Below are positions 1 through 6,789 of a stretch of 21,749 nt of DNA, in pieces. Below the pieces are notes generated by a model. The model was not told the origin of the DNA, made no database searches, and worked only from the letters and a program-made list of their open reading frames with translations. Made by a program: the position numbers and the translations under genes. This stretch comes from Lachnoclostridium sp. UBA1241. Lineage in GTDB: Bacteria > Bacillota > Clostridia > Lachnospirales > Lachnospiraceae. The stretch spans positions 1 through 21,749 of the forward strand of contig DBWJ01000007.1 in the NCBI GenBank assembly GCA_002308955.1, given 5' to 3'. Within the stretch, counting starts at the first letter, position 1, and every line of letters starts with the position of its first letter.

Positions 1-378
1 AGCCCAAATCTGGAGCAAGTTCATCGCATGCTGAACCGCGCCTTTGCGAGGTTTCCAAGAGTTAAAGGCCTCATTTTTCATTCGGATCAGGGGTGGCAAT
101 ACCAGCACACATCGTACCAGTGCGCGTTGAAAGAACACGGAATCATTCAGTCGATGTCTCGAAAAGGGAACTGTTATGATAACTGCATCATGGAGACGTT
201 CTTCGGACGGTTAAAGAACGAACTGTATTACGGTTACGAGAAGGAGTATCCGACATTCGAAGCCTTTGCGAACTCCCTGAAAGAATACATAGATTACTAC
301 AATAACGAACGGATCCAGGCGAAAACAAAATGGATGCCCCCTGCAAGATACAGGGAAGCATCCATGTGTTTCGGTTGA
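1..378 (+). CDS. IS3-family transposase (OrfB, DDE integrase core), 5'-truncated by the window
   Basis: This frame is open from base 1, so the visible 125 codons are the C-terminal part of a longer protein; the ATG at 28 is internal. The second catalytic Asp lies in HSDQGWQY (codon 85-87) and the catalytic Glu in NCIMETFFGRLKNE (codon 193-195). That leaves 35 residues between them, the classic DD(35)E spacing of the IS3/retroviral integrase fold. The C-terminal YIDYYNNERIQ segment is also typical of OrfB. The first Asp is outside the window. In this family OrfB is normally made as an OrfAB fusion by -1 frameshifting, which cannot be checked here. The visible part has no stop or frameshift, so the copy may be intact. 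Confidence 0.93.
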   Translation, partial: SPNLEQVHRMLNRAFARFPRVKGLIFHSDQGWQYQHTSYQCALKEHGIIQSMSRKGNCYDNCIMETFFGRLKNELYYGYEKEYPTFEAFANSLKEYIDYYNNERIQAKTKWMPPARYREASMCFG

Positions 379-415
379 TCATAGATAATGTGTCCAGGAT
401 TCTGGGTACATATCA
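1..415 (+). mobile_element. Right end of an IS3-family insertion sequence
   Basis: The left edge of the window cuts into an IS3-family element. What remains is the 3' part of the transposase gene (stop at 376-378) and a short tail whose last 25 bases (391-415) run from TGTCCAGG to CATATCA. IS3-family elements end in CA, and their right terminal repeats commonly begin TGTCC or TGTCT, so I place the outer boundary at 415. The left repeat and the target duplication lie outside the window, so the boundary cannot be confirmed by repeat matching. Confidence 0.7.
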
Positions 416-515
416 TTCAGCCCGTCTTTTTTGTTGTCCGCGAGCCGCCCGTTGTGAAAATATCGAAAAGTGTAAAAAGCGGGAATTATAGTCCATTTTT
501 CTTTGCGGATGAAGA

Positions 516-524
516 TGTTATGAT
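516..524 (+). promoter_or_regulatory. Candidate extended -10 promoter for the ABC exporter operon
   Basis: TGt followed by TATGAT lies about 60 bases before the exporter ATG. The -35 position (about 496-501) is only T-rich, so this would be an extended -10 promoter. It lies outside the IS end at 415. The identical nine bases occur at 6745-6753, before the lipoprotein gene. Confidence 0.4.
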
Positions 525-585
525 TCAATCGTATTATAGATTGAGTTTCTCTTAGACGTGCCGCAGGACGGCGGAGGGAAGGAAA

Positions 586-2469
586 ATGGGAGTTTTCAAA
601 TTCGGTTTCAGGCAGTGGAAGAGGCATCTTCCACTGGACATTCTGACAAAGCTGATGAGCTTTGCGGCGCTGACGGCAGACCTGATGCTGCCGCTTCTTA
701 CCGCGATGTTCATCAACTACATTATTAAGGATAACCCGGCGGAGGACGGCGTGTTTTCGTTCCTTCTGTCCGGCAAATACGGCGAGATTCACTCAATGCG
801 GCTGTTCTTCTCGCTGTCGGCGGTGTTTCTCAGTCTGATTCTCTTCAAGGATATCATCGTTTACGCCAAAAACTATATTCTTCAAAAGCTCGGTCTCGCG
901 CTTGAGACGGACCTAAGGGAGCTTACATTCCATAAGCTCATGGAGCTCGATTCGGAGACCATCGCCGAGTACAACACCGGTGAGCTTCTGACGACGATCA
1001 ATTCCGACACCATCATGTTCAAGGAACTGTTCTGCAGAATGATCCCGAACATCTGCGACAGCATCTTTGTTCTGGTGGTGGCGATTGTGATGCTTGCCGG
1101 AATCAACCGGTCACTTCTTGTGATCCCGCTTATTCTGTCGCCGTTCTTCGCGGTTTCGCTGCTTCGTTTTCGAAAGCTTGCAAGAGCGAATTTCCGCGCG
1201 ATCCGCGGCTGCAACAGTAACATGGCGCTTACCGTTCAGGAGAATATCGAGGCGGTCCGCCTGGTCCGTTCCTTTACAAATGAGGACGTGGAACGGAAGA
1301 AGTTCGACACCTCCAATTACACTCTCCGGGACGCGCACATCAAGCAGATTAAACTGTCCTCCTCCTTCGAGGCAATCTTCGGACTGATCCGCCAGACGGC
1401 GTACATCGGAAGCATTGCCGTGAGCGCGGTGCTCGTCATGAAGGGGCAGCTTCTCATCGGTTATCTCGTGGCGAGCGGAGACTATGTATTCCGTATCATG
1501 AACCACATCACCCAGATCAACAACAGTATGTTCCAGATGCAGCAGCAGCTCGTGTCCGGGCGGAAAATGATGGATTTCATGAACACGGAAAGCAAGATCG
1601 TAAGCGGTTCCGTGAGTGTCCGTGAGAACCCCGAGCAGGGCATCATGTACCCCGCCGAGGAGAACGCTCCCGAGGCAGGCGTTCTTTCCGAGGCGCATAT
1701 TCAGGTTGTGAACGCAAGCCTTGAAATCGGCGGCCAGAAGATCCTTAAGAATATTAATCTTGACATAACACCCGGCAAGAAGATCGGTATCGTCGGCGGC
1801 ACGGGTTCCGGAAAGAGCGTGCTCCTTGAGTCCCTGATCCGGATTCACGACATGACCGAGGGAGAGGTGCTTTTAAACGGAACGGACATCCGCGAGTACG
1901 AGCTGGATTCCTTAAGAAGGCAGTTCTCCTACGTATTTCAGGACGTGTTCCTGTTCTCGAATACGATTACTTCGAACATCGCCTACTCCGAACCGGAGGT
2001 TGGCAGGCAGCAGGTTGTGAAGGCTGCGGAGCATGCGCAGGCGCACGGCTTTATCTCAAGCTTTACGGAGGGCTATGAAACGATCATCGGCGAGCGCGGA
2101 CTCGGTATCTCCGGCGGCCAGAAGCAGCGTGTCTCCATAGCAAGAGCGCTTCTTCGGAATGCTCCGATCCTCGTTCTGGACGACTCCACTTCAGCCCTTG
2201 ACGTCGGTACGGAGAAGCGGCTTCTTGCGGACATCAAGCAATATTATCCGGACAAGACGCTTCTGATTTCCGCGCACCGTCTGTCCTCGGTTGTGGACTG
2301 CGACGAGATTATCTACCTTCGGGACGGCGAGATCATAGAGCGCGGTTCCTTTGAGGAGCTGATGAAGATGGACGGCACATTTGCCAAGATTTATAACATT
2401 CAGATTACCCAGGAAGGCAGCGTGAACTTCGACGCCCTTGCCGACAAGATCGCGGAAGGGAGGGCATAG
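586..2469 (+). CDS. ABC exporter half-transporter, subunit 1 (degenerate Walker B)
   Basis: This is a 627-residue fused permease-ATPase of the MdlB/LmrA type, with an N-terminal six-helix exporter domain (roughly residues 15-320) and a C-terminal nucleotide-binding domain. Motifs seen are Walker A GGTGSGKS (404-411), the signature ISGGQ (508-512), Walker B LVLDD ending in Asp532-Asp533, and the H-loop His564. The residue after the Walker B Asp is Asp533, where a hydrolysing site has Glu. In heterodimeric exporters such as TM287/288 this marks the degenerate ATP site. The next gene starts 3 bases after the stop and supplies the matching partner. GGAGG at 573-577 precedes the ATG. The substrate cannot be told; multidrug or peptide/lipid export is usual for the family. 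A loop of about 25 residues before the ATPase domain (about 340-365) is poorly conserved. Confidence 0.93.
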   Translation: MGVFKFGFRQWKRHLPLDILTKLMSFAALTADLMLPLLTAMFINYIIKDNPAEDGVFSFLLSGKYGEIHSMRLFFSLSAVFLSLILFKDIIVYAKNYILQKLGLALETDLRELTFHKLMELDSETIAEYNTGELLTTINSDTIMFKELFCRMIPNICDSIFVLVVAIVMLAGINRSLLVIPLILSPFFAVSLLRFRKLARANFRAIRGCNSNMALTVQENIEAVRLVRSFTNEDVERKKFDTSNYTLRDAHIKQIKLSSSFEAIFGLIRQTAYIGSIAVSAVLVMKGQLLIGYLVASGDYVFRIMNHITQINNSMFQMQQQLVSGRKMMDFMNTESKIVSGSVSVRENPEQGIMYPAEENAPEAGVLSEAHIQVVNASLEIGGQKILKNINLDITPGKKIGIVGGTGSGKSVLLESLIRIHDMTEGEVLLNGTDIREYELDSLRRQFSYVFQDVFLFSNTITSNIAYSEPEVGRQQVVKAAEHAQAHGFISSFTEGYETIIGERGLGISGGQKQRVSIARALLRNAPILVLDDSTSALDVGTEKRLLADIKQYYPDKTLLISAHRLSSVVDCDEIIYLRDGEIIERGSFEELMKMDGTFAKIYNIQITQEGSVNFDALADKIAEGRA

Positions 2470-2472
2470 AAC

Positions 2473-4239
2473 ATGGCTAAGAAAAATACTTACTTCCAGG
2501 ATGAAGTCATCCGTAAGAAATTTGATATCCGCCAGTTCGGAAGAGTGCTCCGCTACATGAAGCCCTACCGCGGCTCCTTTATTCTCGTCGGCGTTCTGAT
2601 GCTTGTTTCTGCAGGACTTGCGATGATCACGCCGTTACTGCTTCGGGAGATTATCGACAACGTGGTTGTGACGGAAGAGTACCGCACGCTTGCCTTTGTG
2701 ATCGCCTCGATGGCGGCGATCGCAATCCTCGAGATTGCCGTGAACTTCTTCCATCAGCGGATTATGGGCATCGTCGGACACCGGATCATCTGTGACGTCA
2801 GAAAGGATGTCTTCTACAAGCTGCAGGAGCTGCCCTTCGATTACTTTGACTCGAAGCCAAATGGGAAGATTGTCGTCCGCGTTACCGAGTACGTCGACGG
2901 TCTCGCGAACTTCTTCTCAAACTATGTACTGAACCTGCTTTCCTACGCGGTGAAACTGATCATCGTGACGTTCTTCATGTTAGGACTGAGCCCGCAGCTG
3001 ACCGGTATGGTATTTGCCGTAATTATACCGATGATGGTCTGCATCTTTACGCTCCGCTACGTGATCCGTAAGGAGTTCGCGAAGCTCCGCGCGAAGAACT
3101 CGAACCGGTCCGCCTTCCTTGTGGAGACGATCATGGGTGAGAAGATCGTGAAGAGCTACAACCGGACGGACAGCAGCGAGAAGATTTACAGCGAGATCCA
3201 CGACGGCTGCGTGAAGCAGTGGCTCCGCATATTCCGCCGTAACGAGCTGAATACGCCTATCGTTGAGACGTTCTGGAATCTCGGAACCGTATGCCTCTAC
3301 GGCATGGCGCTTTCCCTGATCCTCAAGGGCTCGACGTATGTGAACGCGGGACTTGTCGTCGCGTTTACAAGCTACATGTCGCAGTTCAGCGGCCCGCTTA
3401 CGATGATCGCGATCCTGATCCAGCAGCTCGCGCAGGTGAGCTCCAACCTCGAGCAGGTATTCGACACGATCGATTACCCCGTGGAGATCCATGACGAAAA
3501 GGACTGCGTGAAGCTTTCCCATGTGGAAGGAAAAGTAGACTTCGACGATGTCACATTTGCCTATGATGAGGGCGTCAACATTCTGGAGCACTTCGACCTG
3601 CACGTAAAGCCGGGCGAGACGATTGCCCTTGTGGGGCCGACGGGTGCCGGCAAGACGACGGTCATTAACATGCTGACCCGTTTCTATGATGTTGCCGAGG
3701 GCAGCGTCCGGATTGACGGTCACGACGTCCGCGAGGTGACGCTTGACTCGCTTCGAAAAGAAGTGGGTGTGCTGATGCAGGAGCCTTTCATCTTCAAGGG
3801 CACCATTATGGAGAACATCCGTTACGGGCGGCCGGATGCCACCGACGAGGAGTGCATAAAGGCGGCCGAAAGCATCTACGCGAATGGTTTTATCGAGCGT
3901 TTTTCGGACGGCTACAACCATAAGCTTGAGGAGCGCGGAGCGGGACTGTCCGCAGGCGAGAAGCAGCTGCTTTCCTTTGCGAGGATCATTCTGAAGAACC
4001 CGTCCGTGGTAATCCTAGACGAGGCCACGAGCTCTATCGATACCGAAACCGAGGCGCTTATTCAGAAGGCCCTTAAGAAGCTGCTTGCGGGCAAGACGTC
4101 CTTCATGGTTGCGCACCGGCTCTCGACGATCCGGAGCGCAGACCGCATTCTCTACATCTCCAACAAGGGCATTGCCGAGCAGGGCAGCCACGAGGAGCTG
4201 ATGGCCATGAAGGGCCTGTACTACGCATTGAACCAGTAA
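2473..4239 (+). CDS. ABC exporter half-transporter, subunit 2 (catalytic Walker B)
   Basis: This 588-residue permease-ATPase forms a two-gene operon with the gene at 586. Its ribosome binding site (GGGAGG, about 2459-2464) lies inside the end of that gene. Walker A is GPTGAGKT (388-395), Walker B is ILDEATS with Asp516 and the catalytic Glu517, and the H-loop His is 548. The signature reads LSAGE (492-496) instead of LSGGQ. In an ABC dimer each ATP site combines Walker A/B of one subunit with the signature of the other. This altered signature therefore pairs with the degenerate Walker B of subunit 1, while Glu517 here pairs with the intact ISGGQ of subunit 1. The two genes thus encode one canonical and one degenerate site, which strongly supports an obligate heterodimer. 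The N-terminal half is a six-helix membrane domain (about residues 30-320). Confidence 0.94.
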   Translation: MAKKNTYFQDEVIRKKFDIRQFGRVLRYMKPYRGSFILVGVLMLVSAGLAMITPLLLREIIDNVVVTEEYRTLAFVIASMAAIAILEIAVNFFHQRIMGIVGHRIICDVRKDVFYKLQELPFDYFDSKPNGKIVVRVTEYVDGLANFFSNYVLNLLSYAVKLIIVTFFMLGLSPQLTGMVFAVIIPMMVCIFTLRYVIRKEFAKLRAKNSNRSAFLVETIMGEKIVKSYNRTDSSEKIYSEIHDGCVKQWLRIFRRNELNTPIVETFWNLGTVCLYGMALSLILKGSTYVNAGLVVAFTSYMSQFSGPLTMIAILIQQLAQVSSNLEQVFDTIDYPVEIHDEKDCVKLSHVEGKVDFDDVTFAYDEGVNILEHFDLHVKPGETIALVGPTGAGKTTVINMLTRFYDVAEGSVRIDGHDVREVTLDSLRKEVGVLMQEPFIFKGTIMENIRYGRPDATDEECIKAAESIYANGFIERFSDGYNHKLEERGAGLSAGEKQLLSFARIILKNPSVVILDEATSSIDTETEALIQKALKKLLAGKTSFMVAHRLSTIRSADRILYISNKGIAEQGSHEELMAMKGLYYALNQ

Positions 4240-4289
4240 TTCTTGCACGTTTCCGCCTCGACTGCGAATCCGTAAGTCGGCTGTTCCCA

Positions 4290-4318
4290 TTGACTCCCCG
4301 AAGGTCTGATGGTATACT
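4290..4318 (+). promoter_or_regulatory. Sigma-A promoter for the glycosyltransferase-esterase operon
   Basis: TTGACT (4290-4295), a 17-base spacer and TATACT (4313-4318) form a near-consensus promoter, with TGG directly before the -10 as an extended element. Transcription should start near 4325, giving a leader of about 20 bases before the ATG at 4346. Confidence 0.85.
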
Positions 4319-4345
4319 GAAGAGAGTCTTATTTCGGAGGTTTTT

Positions 4346-5086
4346 ATGGATTCTTTATATATCGTTATGCCGGCTTACAATGAGGAAGCCAACATCGAAA
4401 GCGTAGTGCGCCAGTGGTACCCGATTCTCGAGGGGAAAGGAGAAGACTCCCGCCTTGTGATCGCGGACAGCGGAAGCAAGGACCGTACCCACGAGGTGCT
4501 TACGAACCTGCAAAAGGAATTCCCGCAGCTTGAGATTCTTCCGGACACGAACCGGTATCACGGACCGAAGGTAATCGCGCTTTATGATCTCGCGATCAAG
4601 CGCGGTATTGATTACGTGTTCCAGACCGATTCGGACGGACAGACGAATCCGGCCGAATTCGACGCGTTCTGGCAGCTCAGAACGGAGTACGACGGCATCT
4701 TCGGAAACCGTACCGTACGCGGCGACGGCAAGAGCCGGGCCTTCGTCGAGAAGGTCGTATGTTTCTTACTCCGGCTTTACTTCGGTGTCAAGGTTCCGGA
4801 TGCGAACGCGCCATTCCGGCTTATGAAGTGCGACGTTGTGAAGAAGTATCTCTACAAGATGCAGGAGGACTACAATCTTCCGAACATCATGATGACGACT
4901 TACTATGCTTACTTCGGCGAGACGCAGGCGTTCCGCGCCATCTCCTTCAAGCCGAGACAGGCCGGCAAGAACAGCATCAATATCCGTAAGATTTTCGGCA
5001 TCGGCTGGAAGGCCCTCGGGGATTTCCGCCGCTTTAAGAAGGATATGAAGAAAGACAAAAAGGCCATGAAGGGAGCAGGCGCATGA
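4346..5086 (+). CDS. Family 2 glycosyltransferase, soluble
   Basis: This 246-residue protein has a GT-A fold, family 2 core. It begins with the nucleotide-binding strand IVMPAYNEEANI (residues 6-17), then DSGSKDRT. The metal/nucleotide-sugar motif is Asp95-Ser-Asp97 in TDSDGQ. Proteins of this shape resemble dolichol/undecaprenyl-phosphate sugar transferases (DPM1-like), which transfer a sugar from a nucleotide donor at the cytoplasmic face of the membrane. No membrane helix is visible; the Lys/Arg-rich C-terminal tail (about 215-246) could bind membrane phospholipid, which is inference. GGAGG at 4336-4340 sets the ATG. The stop overlaps the start of the esterase gene as ATGA, so the two are probably translationally coupled. 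Donor and acceptor are unknown. Confidence 0.9.
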   Translation: MDSLYIVMPAYNEEANIESVVRQWYPILEGKGEDSRLVIADSGSKDRTHEVLTNLQKEFPQLEILPDTNRYHGPKVIALYDLAIKRGIDYVFQTDSDGQTNPAEFDAFWQLRTEYDGIFGNRTVRGDGKSRAFVEKVVCFLLRLYFGVKVPDANAPFRLMKCDVVKKYLYKMQEDYNLPNIMMTTYYAYFGETQAFRAISFKPRQAGKNSINIRKIFGIGWKALGDFRRFKKDMKKDKKAMKGAGA

Positions 5087-6102
5087 TTGATACCGCGGTA
5101 AGTTTTCGGGAGCCAATCTACAAGGACGGCGAGTACAAATACGAGGCTGCGTACGGCTTTACGCCGTTTATCTATACCTATCTCCATGACGATGACGAGG
5201 TGCGCCCGTGCTTTCTGATCGTACCGGGCGGCGGCTACTGCATGGTCGTCAACACCGAGGGTGAGGCGGTCGGCGACGTCTTCTACAAGATGGGGATGAA
5301 CATTATCGTTCTGACCTATACGACCGATATCACGATGTCGGTGCCGCTTCGGGACCAGCCCATGAAGGACCTGAGCCGCGCTATTCGTTATATCAGGGCC
5401 AATGCCGCACGCTTTCACATTGACCCGTCGCGCATTACGATATGCGGATCCTCTGCGGGAGGACATCTCTGCGCAACGGTAGCCACACATTTTTCGGATA
5501 TAAATGACCCCGATCCGGAGTACGCTTCCCAAAGCAACCGCCCTGACGGCGCGGTTCTCTGCTATCCGGTCATTACGACCGGCGAGTTTACCCATATCTA
5601 TTCGGTGTGGGCGCTTGTGGGGCAGAACGCGGGCGATGACGAGATGAATTACTACTCCCTTGAGAAGCAGGTGACGAAGGACACGCCGCCTTGCTTTATC
5701 TGGCAGACGGTGACCGATAACCTCGTTCCGGTGGAGAACAGCATGATGTTCGCGGAAGCCTGCAGAAAGGCCGGCGTACCGTACGCTTACTACGCATTCC
5801 CGGCAGGCTGGCACGGTCTTTCGGTGTACAGTGACCGCTTTAAGACCGGTGACTTCGGCGAACCGTATACGATGGAGCAGGTGAACCTTGCCGTACAGGC
5901 GGTCAGGGAGCATAAGGGTGTCCGCGTATCCGAGGAGCGCCGCACGGAGCTGATGATTCAGTTCTTCGGAAATCCCGAAGGCGAAGAGAGGCCGAAGCCC
6001 GAGGGCGAGCGTCCGCCCATGCCGCCGATGCCCGACTTCCGCGATGTCGCGATGTGGCCGGAGCTCTGCAAAGAGTGGATGAAACTGCAAAAACTGTTAT
6101 AG
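5083..6102 (+). CDS. Alpha/beta hydrolase, acetyl-esterase/carboxylesterase type
   Basis: This 339-residue cytoplasmic-looking hydrolase has no signal peptide. The oxyanion segment is PGGGYCMV, followed by an EGE motif typical of the acetyl-xylan-esterase-like group. The nucleophile elbow is GSSAG (122-126) with Ser124; the probable acid is Asp212 in TDNLVP and the base is His244 in GWHGL. The triad order and spacing fit the family. The last 55 residues or so, after the fold ends, are charged and Pro-rich (PPMPPMP). The start codon overlaps the glycosyltransferase stop by four bases, so the products may act on the same glycan, for example by removing an acetyl group from a sugar, but no substrate can be read from the sequence. 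Confidence 0.88.
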   Translation: MIDTAVSFREPIYKDGEYKYEAAYGFTPFIYTYLHDDDEVRPCFLIVPGGGYCMVVNTEGEAVGDVFYKMGMNIIVLTYTTDITMSVPLRDQPMKDLSRAIRYIRANAARFHIDPSRITICGSSAGGHLCATVATHFSDINDPDPEYASQSNRPDGAVLCYPVITTGEFTHIYSVWALVGQNAGDDEMNYYSLEKQVTKDTPPCFIWQTVTDNLVPVENSMMFAEACRKAGVPYAYYAFPAGWHGLSVYSDRFKTGDFGEPYTMEQVNLAVQAVREHKGVRVSEERRTELMIQFFGNPEGEERPKPEGERPPMPPMPDFRDVAMWPELCKEWMKLQKLL

Positions 6103-6121
6103 ATTTTACAAAGATTTAGCC

Positions 6122-6150
6122 TTTACTAATTGTTCGGAAAATGCTACAAT
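6122..6150 (+). promoter_or_regulatory. Promoter of the XRE regulator gene
   Basis: TTTACT (6122-6127), a 17-base spacer and TACAAT (6145-6150), with TGC directly before the -10. Transcription should start near 6157. It lies 20 bases after the esterase stop, so the regulator is probably its own unit. Confidence 0.65.
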
Positions 6151-6185
6151 AAAGAGAGAATCTGAATTCACGGAGGTGTTTTTTC

Positions 6186-6653
6186 ATGACTCAGGAAGCA
6201 ATTGGCAAGTTTATTGCGCAGTGCAGAGAAGAAGTAAAGCTTACACAGGCGATGCTCGCAGGCCGTCTGGGTGTTAAACCGAATACGATTGCCGCATGGG
6301 AAGAGGGACATTCAACTCCGAGCGCGGATTTGTTTGAGCCCCTGTGCCGGATCCTTGAGATCCAGGTTTCGGAGCTGCTTGCCGGCAAGAAATTAAAGGA
6401 TGCCGACAAGATTGAGCGCGGCGAGAAGTCCGCAAGTGCCGTTTTGGCAACGAAGGCCGGACTGAAGCTTTTGAACGTTCTCTCCATTGTATTGATCATT
6501 CTCGGCGGCGTTATCGTCGTTACCGTATGGACATTGCCCGTACAGTTCAGCTCAAAGGCAATTCCCGCAATCGCAGGACTCGGCGCAGCCGGTTTCGGTA
6601 TCGCTTTCATGGTTCTGTTCGGTAAAGTTAAGGCCCGTCTTGAAAAAGAGTAA
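6186..6653 (+). CDS. XRE-family HTH regulator with two C-terminal membrane helices
   Basis: This 155-residue protein has an N-terminal Cro/C1-type helix-turn-helix (about residues 5-62; LTQAMLAGRLGVKPNTIAAWEEG is the two-helix reader). A short charged linker leads into two hydrophobic helices (about 95-116 and 125-147), ending in KARLEKE. The regulator would therefore be held at the membrane, a layout seen in some clostridial XRE proteins. GGAGGT at 6172-6177 places the ATG nine bases downstream. It has its own promoter and terminator and is single-gene. Its target is unknown; the gene itself and the lipoprotein gene just downstream are the natural candidates. No clear operator repeat was found near its promoter. 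Confidence 0.9.
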   Translation: MTQEAIGKFIAQCREEVKLTQAMLAGRLGVKPNTIAAWEEGHSTPSADLFEPLCRILEIQVSELLAGKKLKDADKIERGEKSASAVLATKAGLKLLNVLSIVLIILGGVIVVTVWTLPVQFSSKAIPAIAGLGAAGFGIAFMVLFGKVKARLEKE

Positions 6654-6662
6654 CTGAGTTTC

Positions 6663-6696
6663 AAAAAACCGTCTGCCGGTAGGCAGGCGGTTTTTT
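6663..6696 (+). terminator. Rho-independent terminator after the XRE gene
   Basis: A 9-bp stem (6669-6677 with 6682-6690, one G-U pair) closes a GGTA loop and is followed by T6. A run of six A precedes it, so it could also work on the minus strand, although no minus-strand gene is present nearby. Confidence 0.93.
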
Positions 6697-6744
6697 ATTG
6701 TAATACTTTTGTAATATTTCGGGAGTATTTCTGTAATAACTCTT

Positions 6745-6753
6745 TGTTATGAT
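6745..6753 (+). promoter_or_regulatory. Candidate extended -10 promoter of the lipoprotein gene
   Basis: TGt plus TATGAT lies 36 bases before the ATG at 6790. There is no good -35 at the right distance. AAGGAGA at 6772-6778 is the ribosome binding site. Confidence 0.45.
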
Positions 6754-6789
6754 AAAGAAAAGCGTAATACTAAGGAGATAAGATTCTCT

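Noticed and set aside
2980..3921. 313-codon minus-strand frame inside the second ABC gene
   Set aside because: It is the shadow of a conserved transporter gene, with no start signal or recognisable domain.
4909..6090. 393-codon open frame on the minus strand across the glycosyltransferase and esterase genes
   Set aside because: It is opposite two genes with intact motifs, and its Arg/His/Val-rich translation is a by-product of their codon use.
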